A program made the translations under genes and the position numbers. Below, piece after piece: positions 9,302 to 19,289 of a stretch of DNA of 64,000 nt. Location: positions 1,928,590 to 1,992,589 of the forward strand of contig CM020619.1 of assembly GCA_009829735.1 (NCBI GenBank). The letters are read 5' to 3'. Each line of letters begins with the position of its first letter. The first letter of the stretch is position 1. The notes below the pieces were generated by a model. That model saw nothing but the letters and a program-made list of their open reading frames with translations. It searched no databases and was not told the origin of the DNA. The DNA comes from Pyropia yezoensis (lineage: Eukaryota; Rhodophyta; Bangiophyceae; Bangiales; Bangiaceae).

Positions 9302-12229
9302 ATGTCGGAGGAAGAGGAGCTTCGCACAGTGCTGACAGAAGTCGACCAGATGAGGTCCAACAGGCTAGAGGCACTGTCTGGCGGGGGTGCCGACGGCGCC
9401 GTCGCACGTGGAGGCGCCCTGGTCTCAGCCGCGGGCGCCGCGGCGGTGGCGGCGACTGCAGGCGCCGCGGCGCCGGTCAACGAAGCATGGGTAGCCCCCC
9501 ACCGGCCTGCAGTGGCCGCGCCGCTGCCGCCATCGCCGTCGCCGCGCGGCATGCGAGCGGGCAAGCGGAGCCGTGTCGGGCAGCCACCCCCGCGGCTCCC
9601 CCCGCCGGCTGGCAGGGTGGCATCGCCCCCCCTTTTGGCCAACCCCCCTGCGAGGGGGGTCGTGGCGCCGGTTGTCAGCGACCCGGGTGGGGAGGCGGCC
9701 GCCGCGACGGCCACCGCCGCCGCCGCCGCCGGGGCGTCGGCACCCCCACCGCTGCCGCCACCACTGGTGCGTTTGCCCCCGCTGTGGACGTCGCCGTCGG
9801 TGCTTCGGGCTTGGCGGTCCTCCTCCCTGCCGGTCGCATCGCCGGCGTGGCCGGCCGCTGCCACTGCTGCGGTCGCCCCACCTCCGAGAGCGACAGTGCA
9901 AGCGCCCCGTTCTTCTCCGCCGTCTGCGCTGTCTTCTTCAGCGCTTGCGTCGGCGTCGGCGCAAGCTCTGAGGTGGCCGCCACCTCATCAGGCCTCGGAG
10001 GCCCGCGGGCAGCAGCAGGGGTCAGCAGAGCAGTTGCGGCCCTCACCGTCAGCGTCACAGAGGCTGCACGAAACCGGTCTGCTAGAGTTGCGCCTGCAGG
10101 TGGAGGCTCTTCAGCAGCACCAGCAGCAGCAAGGTACGCAGCGGCTACCCCCGCCGCCACAGACCCAGCGGCTCCACGGCAGCGGACGCCCGGCGGTATC
10201 GTCGCGGCCTGTTCGGCTCCCATCCTTTGGGTGGCCGGAGGTGAGGCAGCCTTTGGGGGCTCTCGAGGGGCAGCAGCGGCAAGGTGTGCAGTCGCTACCG
10301 CAGCGGCCATCAGCTACGCAGGGGCCCCACGAGGACCGTCGCCCCGTGGCCACACATCAACCCGGACCTGTGCCGGGGCCGAGGTCGGCTTCGCGGCCGC
10401 GCCCGGGTGTGGGCCCTCACAATGTGGATCTCTTGGCGGTGGCAGTGCCTCTGGGGAGCGGTGGGGGAGGCGCCCGTTTTCCGGAGGCTGCTGCAAGCGG
10501 CGGCAGCGCGGTGGATGGCATGGCCGGTGGGGGCGGCCAGGCCCCGCGACTGGGCATTGGCGCTGGGCCCACTGGGGGTTTTGCTGGCGTACCGGGCGGG
10601 ACACACCCCGCGTTGGTGGGCGGCCACGGCCGCAACGGAGGCGACGGCCTCAGCGGCGGCGGCGGGAGTGGCAATGCGGTCGTCGACGGAAGCGGCGGCG
10701 GTGGTGGCAGCGGCGGCGTTGGCCTCTTTGGTGCAGCGGCGCCTGCCGCCGCGGTGGCGGCATTGGGCCCAGCGGGTGGGACCAGCGCGCCTGACGCGGC
10801 GGCAGCGGTCGGCAGGGCGGTCAGCAGCACGGCGGTCGACGGCGTCGTCTGTGTCGATTGCAGCGCCGTGTTCACTTCTGTAGCTCCCTTCTCGCACCAT
10901 GTGCAAAGTGCGCACGGGAAGGGGCACGTGTGTACTCTGGATTCTCCTCGTTGCGGCAAGAGTTTTTCCCGTGCCAATGACCTCCGCCGCCACGTTGCCT
11001 ATAAGCACGACGGCGTTCTTTGCCCCCTCTGTGACGTGGCGTGTGCTTCCAGTCGGAGCTTGCACGCGCACACACATTCCGCGCACCCCGTCCAGACATC
11101 GTACAAGTGTCGTCGCCGTCGTTGTATCGCCGTACTTGATAGCATCGACGCGCTGTGTGCGCACGCTGTGGCTGTTCATGACAACCCGAACATCCTTGCG
11201 TGCCCTGAATGTCAGCGACAGTTTTCCAGTGAGCCGGCCAAGCAGATCCACTATTGGAGCGTGCACCACAATCGGCGGCGGTACGGTTGCGGGCAGTGCG
11301 ATCGCCGTTTTGTCTGTCGAAACCATGGCGAGCAGCACTGGGTGGTGATGCACGCAGACATGCGGCCGGCGGCCACCCGCAGCGACATTATCGACTCGGG
11401 GTCATTGCCGCCTGTGCCAGCTGCCGCAGGCGGTCGCAGCGGCGGTGGCAGGGGTGGCGGGCTGGCCGGCGGCAGCGGTGGGGGTGGCAGCGACGGCAGG
11501 GGCGTGCCGGCCAGCGTCGGCGGCAGCAGCGGCGGTGGCAGCGGCGGTGGTGCTGGTGGCGGTGACACCCCAGCGCCTCCCGCCACGGCCGACGGTGAGG
11601 GGGTACCGGCGGTGGCGGCGGCGGCGGTTGCCGCCGGCGCCGCGGCGGCGCGTGACGCCAGCGGCGGCAGCGTCGCGGCTGCCGGCAGCGGCGGCCCGCG
11701 GGCCAATGCGGGCGGCGGTGCACCGGGGGGGGGGGGGGGGGGGGGGGGGCACCCGTCTAGACGGCTTCCCGCTGGGGCTTTGCCGGCGCCGCGTGCCGGG
11801 CGAACCCTGTCGGCGGCGGGTCCCCCCGCCCCGCCCGTCCTTCCCCCCCTCTGTTTTGCCGGAGGGGACGTACGGCTGCGCCCACAGGCAGGCGGGTGCG
11901 TTCTGTTCCGTCCCCGGAGGGGACGTACGGCTGCGCCCACAGGCAGGCGGGTGCGTTCTGTTCCGTCCCCGCCAGTCGTGGAGTGTGGCGGTGTGCAATG
12001 GACCGACCATGAGAGTGGAGACGAGCGGGGGCGACGTTGTGCAGCGGCGGCGGCGGCGGCGGTGGTGGTAGCTGGTTGTGTGATGACGGCCGCGACAGTG
12101 GGGGTGGGGTGGGCGGTGGGTTTGGGGTGGCGGTGGGCGGTGGGGGAAGTGGCGGTGGGAGGGGTGGCGGTGGTGGAGGCGGTGGGCGGGGGGGGGGGGA
12201 GTGGGGCTGTTGACTTGCAGCGTCTGTGA
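9302..12229 (+). CDS. C2H2 zinc-finger protein with six fingers, low-complexity flanks
   Basis: I chose ATG 9302 because G stands at -3 and the protein begins with an acidic helix (SEEEELRTVLTEVDQM). An upstream in-frame ATG at 9152 has a poorer context. The first 500 or so residues are Ala/Pro/Gly/Gln-rich. Six fingers follow at about 10850-11360 (residues 517-687): CVDC, C-x6-C of CTLDSPRC, CPLC, CRRRRC, CPEC and CGQC. Each is followed by twelve residues and H-x4-H. Finger 2 has the usual SF-x5-L-x2-H core. Such proteins bind nucleic acid in the nucleus; the target is unknown. The C-terminal third is Gly/Ala-rich and crosses a 25-G run at 11725-11749 and a 55-bp duplication, so the frame after the run and the annotated stop (12227-12229) are uncertain. 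Confidence 0.75.
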   Translation: MSEEEELRTVLTEVDQMRSNRLEALSGGGADGAVARGGALVSAAGAAAVAATAGAAAPVNEAWVAPHRPAVAAPLPPSPSPRGMRAGKRSRVGQPPPRLPPPAGRVASPPLLANPPARGVVAPVVSDPGGEAAAATATAAAAAGASAPPPLPPPLVRLPPLWTSPSVLRAWRSSSLPVASPAWPAAATAAVAPPPRATVQAPRSSPPSALSSSALASASAQALRWPPPHQASEARGQQQGSAEQLRPSPSASQRLHETGLLELRLQVEALQQHQQQQGTQRLPPPPQTQRLHGSGRPAVSSRPVRLPSFGWPEVRQPLGALEGQQRQGVQSLPQRPSATQGPHEDRRPVATHQPGPVPGPRSASRPRPGVGPHNVDLLAVAVPLGSGGGGARFPEAAASGGSAVDGMAGGGGQAPRLGIGAGPTGGFAGVPGGTHPALVGGHGRNGGDGLSGGGGSGNAVVDGSGGGGGSGGVGLFGAAAPAAAVAALGPAGGTSAPDAAAAVGRAVSSTAVDGVVCVDCSAVFTSVAPFSHHVQSAHGKGHVCTLDSPRCGKSFSRANDLRRHVAYKHDGVLCPLCDVACASSRSLHAHTHSAHPVQTSYKCRRRRCIAVLDSIDALCAHAVAVHDNPNILACPECQRQFSSEPAKQIHYWSVHHNRRRYGCGQCDRRFVCRNHGEQHWVVMHADMRPAATRSDIIDSGSLPPVPAAAGGRSGGGRGGGLAGGSGGGGSDGRGVPASVGGSSGGGSGGGAGGGDTPAPPATADGEGVPAVAAAAVAAGAAAARDASGGSVAAAGSGGPRANAGGGAPGGGGGGGGHPSRRLPAGALPAPRAGRTLSAAGPPAPPVLPPLCFAGGDVRLRPQAGGCVLFRPRRGRTAAPTGRRVRSVPSPPVVECGGVQWTDHESGDERGRRCAAAAAAAVVVAGCVMTAATVGVGWAVGLGWRWAVGEVAVGGVAVVEAVGGGGGSGAVDLQRL
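11725..11749. repeat. 25-nt homopolymer G run inside the zinc-finger ORF
   Basis: This is an uninterrupted run of 25 G within the Gly-rich tail. Its true length is hard to sequence, so the downstream frame is uncertain. It can also form G-quadruplexes. Confidence 0.9.
11861..11970. repeat. 55-bp direct duplication
   Basis: Two adjacent, essentially identical copies of 55 bp run 11861-11915 and 11916-11970, both starting GGAGGGGACGTACGG. Because 55 is not a multiple of three, the two copies are read in different frames by the surrounding ORF. This suggests that the region lies beyond the real coding end or is newly duplicated. Confidence 0.9.
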
Positions 12230-12273
12230 TGCGGCGAGCGGCGGCGGGCGGCACGGGGGGGGTCGGGGGGCGA

Positions 12274-12310
<37 letters not shown>

Positions 12311-13074
12311 CGGCCGCGGTGGCGGCGGCGGCGGCTGCAGGGGGACGCGCTGCCCCTGTCGACGCGGCCTGTCGGTCATCGCCCCCCGTCTTGGCTGGCG
12401 GCCGGTGGCGGCGGCTCGGTGGAGCTAGCCACCCCTGTATCGCGAAACGGGGCTGCGGTCGAAGGGGGAGGGGTGTGGGGGTTGGGGGCGGGGGAGGAAA
12501 CAACATCCACCGCCGCCGCCACCGCCGTCGCCGCCGCTGCCGCTGCCGCCGCCGCCGCCGCTGGGTGCCTACGGTACGGGGGGGCGGGGGGTGGGTGCGC
12601 GGTGGGTGCGCGGGCGGCAACGCGTCCGGCGCCTGAGCGGGGTATATGGCATGCGCCTCCCCCTGGTTGGGCGGTAGCGGCGTCCCCCCTCGCCTGCGGG
12701 ATACTGTTGGTGGTGTGGCTGTCGTGGCAGCCGCGCGTCCCCCCCCCCTTGTCCCGCCCACGTGCACCCACATTGCTCTGGCGTCCCCCCCCCCCTCACC
12801 CCACGGGCCCGTGGGTGGGTGGGTGGCTGACTGCTGGCAGAAGGGAGGGGCCGCTGGGGAGGGGCGTTGAAGGGGAGGGAGGCGGCGGGGGGTGGCGGTG
12901 GTGGCGGGCGGTTGGACCCGACTCTACCAACTCAACGGCGCTGCTCTGTCTCTTATTTTTTATTTATTGTGCACCGATGACCCATCTTCCTGTCTCTCCG
13001 CCTCCATCCGTCCCCCCCCCCCCCCCCCGCACCCACCCACCCCCCCCCGCACCCACCCCCGACACAACCCACAA
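12230..13074. other. Convergent intergenic region between zinc-finger gene and CDT1
   Basis: Both neighbouring genes end here. It contains G/C homopolymers, GGC repeats and a short AT-rich patch (TCTTATTTTTTATTTATT near 12951-12968) that could serve polyadenylation. The open frames here are GC artefacts with no recognisable domain. Confidence 0.45.
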
Positions 13075-15143
13075 CTAAACACCCCCCCCCTCTCCCCCCC
13101 CGTCACACCTCCACAACAGCCCGGCGTGCGCCCCCCCCCCCCCCCCCATCCCCGCCGCCGCCGCCGCCTCTGCGGCGACCCGCCGCACCAGCCGCCGCGC
13201 GTCGGCGTAGCTGCCGCCCGGCGTGAGGGCCACGGCGGTCACGTCGCCCGCCACCACCGCTCCCCCCCCCCTCCCCCCCCCCAACCCCCCCGCCCCCGCA
13301 CCCGCCGAGCCGCCCGCCGTGGCGGGCGACCGGATGAGCGTACAAAAGGCCGGCACGGCGGCGGCGAGGGCCACCAGCTGCGCCCCCACCGCCGCCACCG
13401 ACGGCCGGTCCGGGTGGGCGGCGGCGATGGCGGCGGTGGCGGCGGCCCAGGGCGCCCGCCCCCGGGGGCGGCACCGCAGGTACCCGCGGGCGGCGTCGAG
13501 GGTGGCGGGCAGCGCCGCCGCCGCCCGCGCGGCGGGCGCGGCCCGCGACCGGACGGCGGCGGCGGCGGCGGCGGCCTCCCGCTGGCGCACCCGCTCGAGG
13601 AGGCCGGGCGGGAGGAAGGCGGCCATGTCCCCCTTGGCCGCCCCCGCCGTGGGCGCGGTGCCCGCCGACGACCCGGGGGGGGGGGGGGGGGGGGGGGGGG
13701 AGCGGCGGGGGCGGCGGTGGGTGCCCCCGCCGTCGCCTGTGGCGGTGGCGGCGGCGGCGGCGGCGGCGGCGGCTGCCCAGACGCGGCGGCGGGGCCGGCC
13801 ATGGCGGCCACGTCGGCGGCAAGCGCGGCGGCCGTCTCGGCGGCGGCGGCCACCGCCGCCGCCCGCCGCGCGGCGGCGGCGGCGGCGCGGCGGGCGGTCG
13901 CGGCGGCCGCCGCGGGCGCAACGGGCAGGGGCGGCGTTGGCAGCGCCGGCGCGGCGGCGTCCACGTCCCACCCGGGGTACCACCCCGCCCCGCCGTGCGG
14001 GGGGGCCCCCGGCGCCGGCTCCCCGCCGGCCGGCGGGGGCGGCAGCGGCGGCAGGTGGGCGGCCGACCGCCACGCCGCGTAGGCGGCGGCGGCGCGCCCA
14101 CGGAGGCGCTCGGCGAGCAGCCGCCGCCGCGCCGCCGCCGCCGCGGCGGCCGCCGCCGCGTCGGTGGTAGCGGCGGTCGCGGGGCCCGCCGCCACGCCCG
14201 GCGGGCAGGCCAGCCGGATGCGCACGTGGTCGCTGCCCGCGCCGCCCAGCGGCGGCTCCAGCCGGAGGCCGTCGGGGAGGAGGGCGGCCAGCGCGGCCAG
14301 CGCGGCGGCCGGGAAGGCGTGGCGGGAGGCGGCCTCGACGACCGGCCGCACCGCCGCGTAGGTGGGGGCCGCCCGCTTGGCGCGGAGGAAGGCCAGCGCC
14401 GCCTCGACGCACCCGTACTGGGCGGCGAGCACCGCCCACGCGGCGGGCACGCTGCCGGGGGGGAGGGCGGTGGGGTCCACGCCCAGGGAGGCGCCGCCGC
14501 CGCCGCCGCCCGCGGCCGTGGACCCGTCGGCGGCGGCCACGGACGCTGCCGCGGGCGTGCTCTGCTCCGCCGCTGCTGCGGCGGCGGCGGCGGCCGCTGC
14601 CGACGCGGCCTCGTGGCGGCGGAGGAGCGCCAGGGAGGAGGTTGGCGGGCGGCCCGTCAACCCCCCCGACCGTCCCCGCTTGGCCGGGCTCGCCGCCGCC
14701 GCGGAACGCGCCGCCGCGGGTGCCACACCCGCCGCCGCCGCCGCCGCCGCCGCCGCCGACGGCGCGTAGGCCGCAACGGGCGCCACCGCCCCCACCGTTG
14801 ACGGGGGCGGCACGCCCTTGACCCCCCCCGGCGTGGCGGGCCGCCGCAGCCGCGCCACCCCCCCCGCCGCCCGCTCCCGTGCGCGGAGGGTGGCGAGCGC
14901 CGACCCGCCGGCGGGGGCCTTGGCCTTGGCACCCCCGCCGCTGCCGCCTGCTGCTGCGCCGGGCAGGGGGCTCCCTGCCGGGCCGCCGCCGCGCGCCCGC
15001 TTGACCCGCGTGTCGTAGTAGTCGTGGATGGCCGGCTGGTCGGCGGGGCGGGCGGCGGGGTCGGCGGCGGGGCGGCGGCGCTTGGTGCCGCTGGCCCCGC
15101 CGCCGGCCGCTGCCCGGGGGGGGGGGCGGCCAGAGGGCGCCAT
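13075..15143 (-). CDS. CDT1: CDT1-like DNA replication licensing factor
   Basis: CDT1 loads MCM2-7 onto origins with ORC and CDC6 in G1 nuclei. The start is ATG at 15143 in strong context (TTTACCATGG). A PIP-box/degron-like motif lies at residues 36-48 (Q36-P-A-I39-H-D-Y42-Y43, then basic R46 and K48), as used for PCNA-coupled CRL4-Cdt2 destruction; KRRR at 21-24 is a likely NLS. Residues about 225-315 match the CDT1 geminin-binding fold (LPPGSVPAAW..., FLRAKRAAPTYAAVRPVVE, AALLPDGLRLE). The C-terminal MCM-binding winged helix is visible at about 13640-13090 (FLPPGLLERVRQREA..., VGAQLVALAAAVPAFCTLI). The two halves are in different frames, and the switch falls at the 26-G run at 13675-13700, so a miscounted homopolymer is the likeliest cause, an intron less so. 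Long Ala tracts are typical of this genome. Confidence 0.78.
13675..13700. repeat. 26-nt homopolymer G run inside CDT1
   Basis: There are 26 consecutive G on the plus strand (C on the coding strand), encoding Pro. The CDT1 reading frame changes here: the geminin-binding half is read in one frame and the MCM-binding half in another. Assembly error in run length is the simplest explanation. Confidence 0.9.
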
Positions 15144-16315
15144 GGTAAAGAAAGAGGGGGGGGGGTGCGGGGGAAGGTGGGGGGGGGTGGGGGGGAAGGT
15201 GGGGGGGGCAAAGACCAAGAGGAAGAGCAGTACAACCGAGGGGGGAGGAGAGGGGGTGGTGAGGGGGAGGGCGGGGGGGAAAGACGCGATGGGGACAAGG
15301 TCGCGGCGATGCGGCGGCGGCGTTGGGGGGGCAACGAAGGGTGCCAGCACGGAGCCGCTCCGTGCGCAGCGGAAGAAGGGGAGGGGCCGTGCAATGGTGG
15401 TGGCGACGGTGGGCAGTGGCGGCAGCCGCCGTCGCCGGGTATGAGTGCGGCGACGCCGAGTATGACTGCGCGCGCGCTGCCGCGGCGGGAGGGGGCGGAG
15501 CGCGCGCTGAGGCGGCGGCAATGCGCCGTCCCCCCCCCCCGCAGTCACGCGTAATGGCCACTGCGCAATGGGGGCGTTGGCGCCATTCGGTCGCACCGGG
15601 GGTATGGTTTCTATTGGGAGGTGGGGGCTACTTGACTAGGCGCCCTGCACCTCGTCTGTCAACTTGCAGCTTTCGCGCGATACTGTTGGGGGCAGAACTG
15701 TTGATGCATCCAGAGGTTGGAGTTGTTGTTCAACGTTCTCCCGCCAGATGGCTACCCAACAGTTGAGAAGTTTTAACGCTGGTGTCCTCTGAAGTCCTTG
15801 AAAAGCCGACGTCACTCTTTGCATGAGGACTTGCTTCATGCAGATGTTTTGTGTATCAAACTGGGGGCGACTTAAGCGAGTCTTCACTCTGGACGCCTCC
15901 GCAGATCGTGAGACAGCAAGGTCGAGGACCCCCCCCCTCCACGTTGGTCTGCACGAGGCACCCCCCAGTTGGCCAGTGCAGAGGGGGGGCTCTGTGCAGC
16001 AGGCTCCTGCTGGGGGTCGGTCCTCTGCCTGCCAACACGCTTGGGACAGCGCGCCAGGCCACGCCCCACACCCGCTCCGAACGCGTGCACGCTGCCGCGC
16101 CGCGCGGTGGCCGTCGCCTTCAAGAACCCCCACCGACCCGTCGGCATCGACCCACTGGCGCCCCGCCCACCTTGTACCGACCGCATCCCCGTAGCCGCTG
16201 CGACGTCCTCCCCTGCGCGTGAGCAGTGCTGCTGGTGCTCCTACTCCCACGCCCCTTCCCTCCTTGCCCCTTCTCTGTACCTGTCCCCCGTCCTTTTTTC
16301 GCAGTTCCCGCCGCT
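15144..16315. promoter_or_regulatory. Divergent promoter region of CDT1 and the PB1 gene
   Basis: The two genes start back to back about 1.17 kb apart. The CDT1 side (15150-15310) is a G-rich purine tract. The middle (15600-15900) is less GC-rich and holds no recognised gene. Just before the PB1 gene, a pyrimidine stretch ending CTTTTTTCGCAG (16296-16307 or so) looks like a 3' splice site, suggesting an intron in its 5' leader. Confidence 0.4.
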
Positions 16316-18706
16316 ATGGCGGCGCCCCCCCCCCCGCCCCCAGTGCTGGGCATCAAGGCAACGACGCCCGGCGGCCCCACGCGGCGCCTCCGCGCGCCCT
16401 CCCCCCTGACGTTCCCCGCCCTGATGGCCGCCCTGACCGACGCCTACGGCGGATCCCCGACCGTCACGTGGACCGATGATGAGGGCGACGCGGTGTCTCT
16501 TTCGTCGGCGGCCGAGCTCGACGAGGCCCTCCGCGTTGTTGAGCCGTCGGGGGTGCTCCGGCTGGTCGTAACGGACGTGGCGCCGGCCGGCGGCGCCGCC
16601 CCGCCGCCGCCTCTGCCGTCGCCTCCCACGGCGACGGGCGTGGTGGCGGCGCTGCGCGACGGCGCGCCGACGGAGCGGGCGGCCGACGGCATGGAGGGGG
16701 TGGTGGCCCCGGCGGCAGGGGCGGGTGGTGGTGGCGTCGACGCACCGTCGGCGGCGCCCCCCGCCCCCGCCGGGGTGGCAGCCGCCGCTGGCGTCGCGCC
16801 GGCCAATGAAGAAGCGGCTGCAGCCGGCCGGCAGGCGGCGGCGCAGGCTGCCGCTGCGTCGCGCCAGGCGGCCGCCGACGCCCGCCTTGCGGCAGCGCAA
16901 GCCGCGCAGGCGGCGGGCGGCGCCGCCCGCCAGGCAGCCGCCACGGCCGCCGCGGCGGCACGCCAGGCGGCCGCCGCGCCCGCGGCCGCTGCAGGGGCGG
17001 CTGCCGCCGCCCGCGCAGCTGCGGCAGCTGCTGACGGGGCGCCACGGGCCGACCCGCCCGGGACGGGCGCGGGTGCGGGTGCACCGGCTGGGGCTGGAGG
17101 CGCCGCTGGTGAGCCTGGCCTGGAAGCCCTCTTGAGTGCCTTTCTCCCTGGCTTGATGGCGGGCGGGGGTGGTGGGGGTGGTGGTGGGGGTGGTGGTGCC
17201 GGCGGTGGCGCTGGCGGCGGCTTCGGCGGCCCCGGCGGGTGGGGCGCGTGGGCGTCCCAGGGTGGCGACGGCGGCGGCGGGGCGATGGGCCGTCTTGGTG
17301 CCGGCGGTGGGTGGGGGCGTGGCGGCTTTGGTGGCGCCAGCGGGCGTGGTGGGTTTGGTGGCGGCTGGGGCGGCCGTGGCGGCTTTGGTGGCGGCTGGGG
17401 TGGCGGCTACGGTGGCCACGGTGGTCATGGTGGCCATGGTGGCCATGGTGGTCACGGTGGTCACGGCGGTCGTGGTGGCGCCGGTGGTCGCGGCCACCAT
17501 GGCCACGGGCGCTACGGTCCGCCGCCGCCACCGCCAACCCCGCCGCCGCCGCCGCCCCCGCCGCCCCCGCCCCCGCCGCACCACGCGCGCGGCGCGGGTG
17601 GTACAGGCGGCGCCGGTGGCATGCCGGGCATGCCGGGCATGCCGGGCATGCCGGGCGGCATGCCCGGTGGCATGATGGGGCGTATGGGCGGTCACGGTGG
17701 GCTGCCTGACATGATGCGTATGATGGGCGGCATGGGTGGCCTCGCTGCCCTCCTGGGCGGCGGTGGCGGTGGCGGCGGCGGCGGTGGCAGTGGCGGCAGC
17801 GGTGGGTGGGGAGACGACGGGCCGTCTGCTTTTGGCGGCCTCTCCCCCCCCGTCGTGGATGCGTTGCGGGGCCTCCCTCGGGCCGTGTCAGCCGCCACCC
17901 GCGACGCTGCGGCTTCGGCGATACAGGCCGTCATGGCCGGCGGGGTGGGCATCCCCGCCCTTGTTGCCGCAGCCACAGAGGTGGTCATCCCGACGGTGCG
18001 CTCGTTTGCCGCTCAGTCGGTTGGCGACGCCGCCCGCCCGGTGGGGCCGGGCGACGCAGGGCCTTCGTCGGCCGCGGCACCTGGAGGGGCTGCGCCGTCG
18101 GCCGACGCGGTTGCCGCGCTGGCTGCCTCGCTGGGCGCGCAGCTGGGGCCCCTTCTGGGCGGCCCCGCCGCGTCCGCGGTGGCCGACGCGGCGACCGTTG
18201 CCGCCCACGACCCCGCGGTGGTGACCGTGCTCGGGCTGGTACGGGAGGAGGACATGGCACGGGAGGGCGGGCCGGGCGGTGCGGCGGGCTCCCGCGCACC
18301 CCTTCCCGCGGCGGCGGCGTCGGCGGCGGCGGCAGCGGCTGGCCCTCTCGTCGTCCCGCCGGCGCTGCTGCAGCCCGGCTCGACGGGCGACGGCGTGGCG
18401 CGGCTGCAGCGCGCCCTCGTTGCCGTCGGCGCCCTCCCTGCGGCCGACGTGGCCGCGGATGGAGGGGCCTACGGGCCGACCACGACGGCGGCGGTGGCGC
18501 GCCTGCAGCGGGAGATGGGGTTGGAAGTCCTTGTTGGGGGGGTCTACGATGATATGACGGCCGCGTCGCTTTCATCGCTTGTCGACGCGCGCGTGCCCGT
18601 GGCGATGGCGTCGGGGGCGGCTGGCGCGGCGGGCGCGGGCGCAGGGGGGGGTGTGGGCGAATCTGCGCGCACCGCGGAGGGCGGAGAGGGGGAGGCCATG
18701 GAGTAG
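16316..18706 (+). CDS. PB1-domain protein with C-terminal peptidoglycan-binding-like domain
   Basis: I chose ATG 16316 (CCGCTATGGC); the frame is open upstream but without ATG. Residues 12-87 form a PB1 domain: the conserved basic Lys14 in strand 1 and an acidic OPCA motif (DDEGDAVSLSSAAELDEAL, residues 54-72). A PB1 with both faces can chain head to tail, as in p62/SQSTM1, NBR1 or TFG. The middle holds Ala-rich heptad-like helices (about 165-240), a Gly/His-rich tract (GGHGGHGGHG), a polyproline run and a Met-rich GMPGMPGMPG stretch. Residues about 682-760 resemble the PG_binding_1 fold (LLQPGSTGDGVARLQRALVAVG, YGPTTTAAVARLQREMGL). No UBA, ZZ or NBR1 domain is seen. A scaffold that forms assemblies is the likely role; the ligand of the last domain is unknown. 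The stop is TAG at 18704. Confidence 0.78.
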   Translation: MAAPPPPPPVLGIKATTPGGPTRRLRAPSPLTFPALMAALTDAYGGSPTVTWTDDEGDAVSLSSAAELDEALRVVEPSGVLRLVVTDVAPAGGAAPPPPLPSPPTATGVVAALRDGAPTERAADGMEGVVAPAAGAGGGGVDAPSAAPPAPAGVAAAAGVAPANEEAAAAGRQAAAQAAAASRQAAADARLAAAQAAQAAGGAARQAAATAAAAARQAAAAPAAAAGAAAAARAAAAAADGAPRADPPGTGAGAGAPAGAGGAAGEPGLEALLSAFLPGLMAGGGGGGGGGGGGAGGGAGGGFGGPGGWGAWASQGGDGGGGAMGRLGAGGGWGRGGFGGASGRGGFGGGWGGRGGFGGGWGGGYGGHGGHGGHGGHGGHGGHGGRGGAGGRGHHGHGRYGPPPPPPTPPPPPPPPPPPPPHHARGAGGTGGAGGMPGMPGMPGMPGGMPGGMMGRMGGHGGLPDMMRMMGGMGGLAALLGGGGGGGGGGGSGGSGGWGDDGPSAFGGLSPPVVDALRGLPRAVSAATRDAAASAIQAVMAGGVGIPALVAAATEVVIPTVRSFAAQSVGDAARPVGPGDAGPSSAAAPGGAAPSADAVAALAASLGAQLGPLLGGPAASAVADAATVAAHDPAVVTVLGLVREEDMAREGGPGGAAGSRAPLPAAAASAAAAAAGPLVVPPALLQPGSTGDGVARLQRALVAVGALPAADVAADGGAYGPTTTAAVARLQREMGLEVLVGGVYDDMTAASLSSLVDARVPVAMASGAAGAAGAGAGGGVGESARTAEGGEGEAME

Positions 18707-19289
18707 GGGGGTGCTCCGCAGGTGGGCGACGGCGGGCAGGGTCCTAGTTGAGGATGCGGCGTGACTGGTAGCCGGTTTGGACCACTGGGTGGCGGTACCA
18801 CCTGCGGCCTGCCCGGCCGTCTGTGCTTTTATATTTGAGTTTGTGTGCGCTTCTCCGGGGAGGGTTGGGAAAGGAGAGAGCTAGTTAGCTTGGCACCCTG
18901 AGTTTGTTCATCAGCGTTTTTTATTCCTTGTGTTTCTCTCTTCGCCCGCGCGAGCGCCGGCGCTGGTCAATCCAGCACAATCAGAGGCGGCAGCCGGAGG
19001 AGCTGCTGTGCCATGGCCCCAGACCTACCCCAGAGACTTATACACGGTGGATGCCACACGTAGATATGTAGCGCCGCGTCGGCTTTTCAGCAACGCCATC
19101 CCTAAAGCCCTTGGTCCTCGTTGCCGTGCGCAAGCCACCGCCCAGGCGGCAACCTTGGACTCGCGGAATAGTGGCTGTCGCTAAAGCGTCGTCAGTTCCG
19201 TCTCCCCCAAAGTTACTACCAACCACAGGGCTGCCCTCCCCCGCCCCCCCTTTCCCCATTCCTCCCCGCTCCTACGCCCACAATCCCAC
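18707..19289. other. Convergent intergenic region, 3' ends of the PB1 and UBE2Q genes
   Basis: This is non-coding, with lower GC in the first half and a TTTTATATTTGAG patch near 18829-18841 that is suitable for 3' end formation. No further gene was seen. Confidence 0.5.

Noticed and set aside
12419-13078. Long plus-strand frames between the zinc-finger gene and CDT1
   Set aside because: These are GC artefacts with homopolymer Pro and Gly, no start context and no domain; they overlap the 3' end of CDT1.
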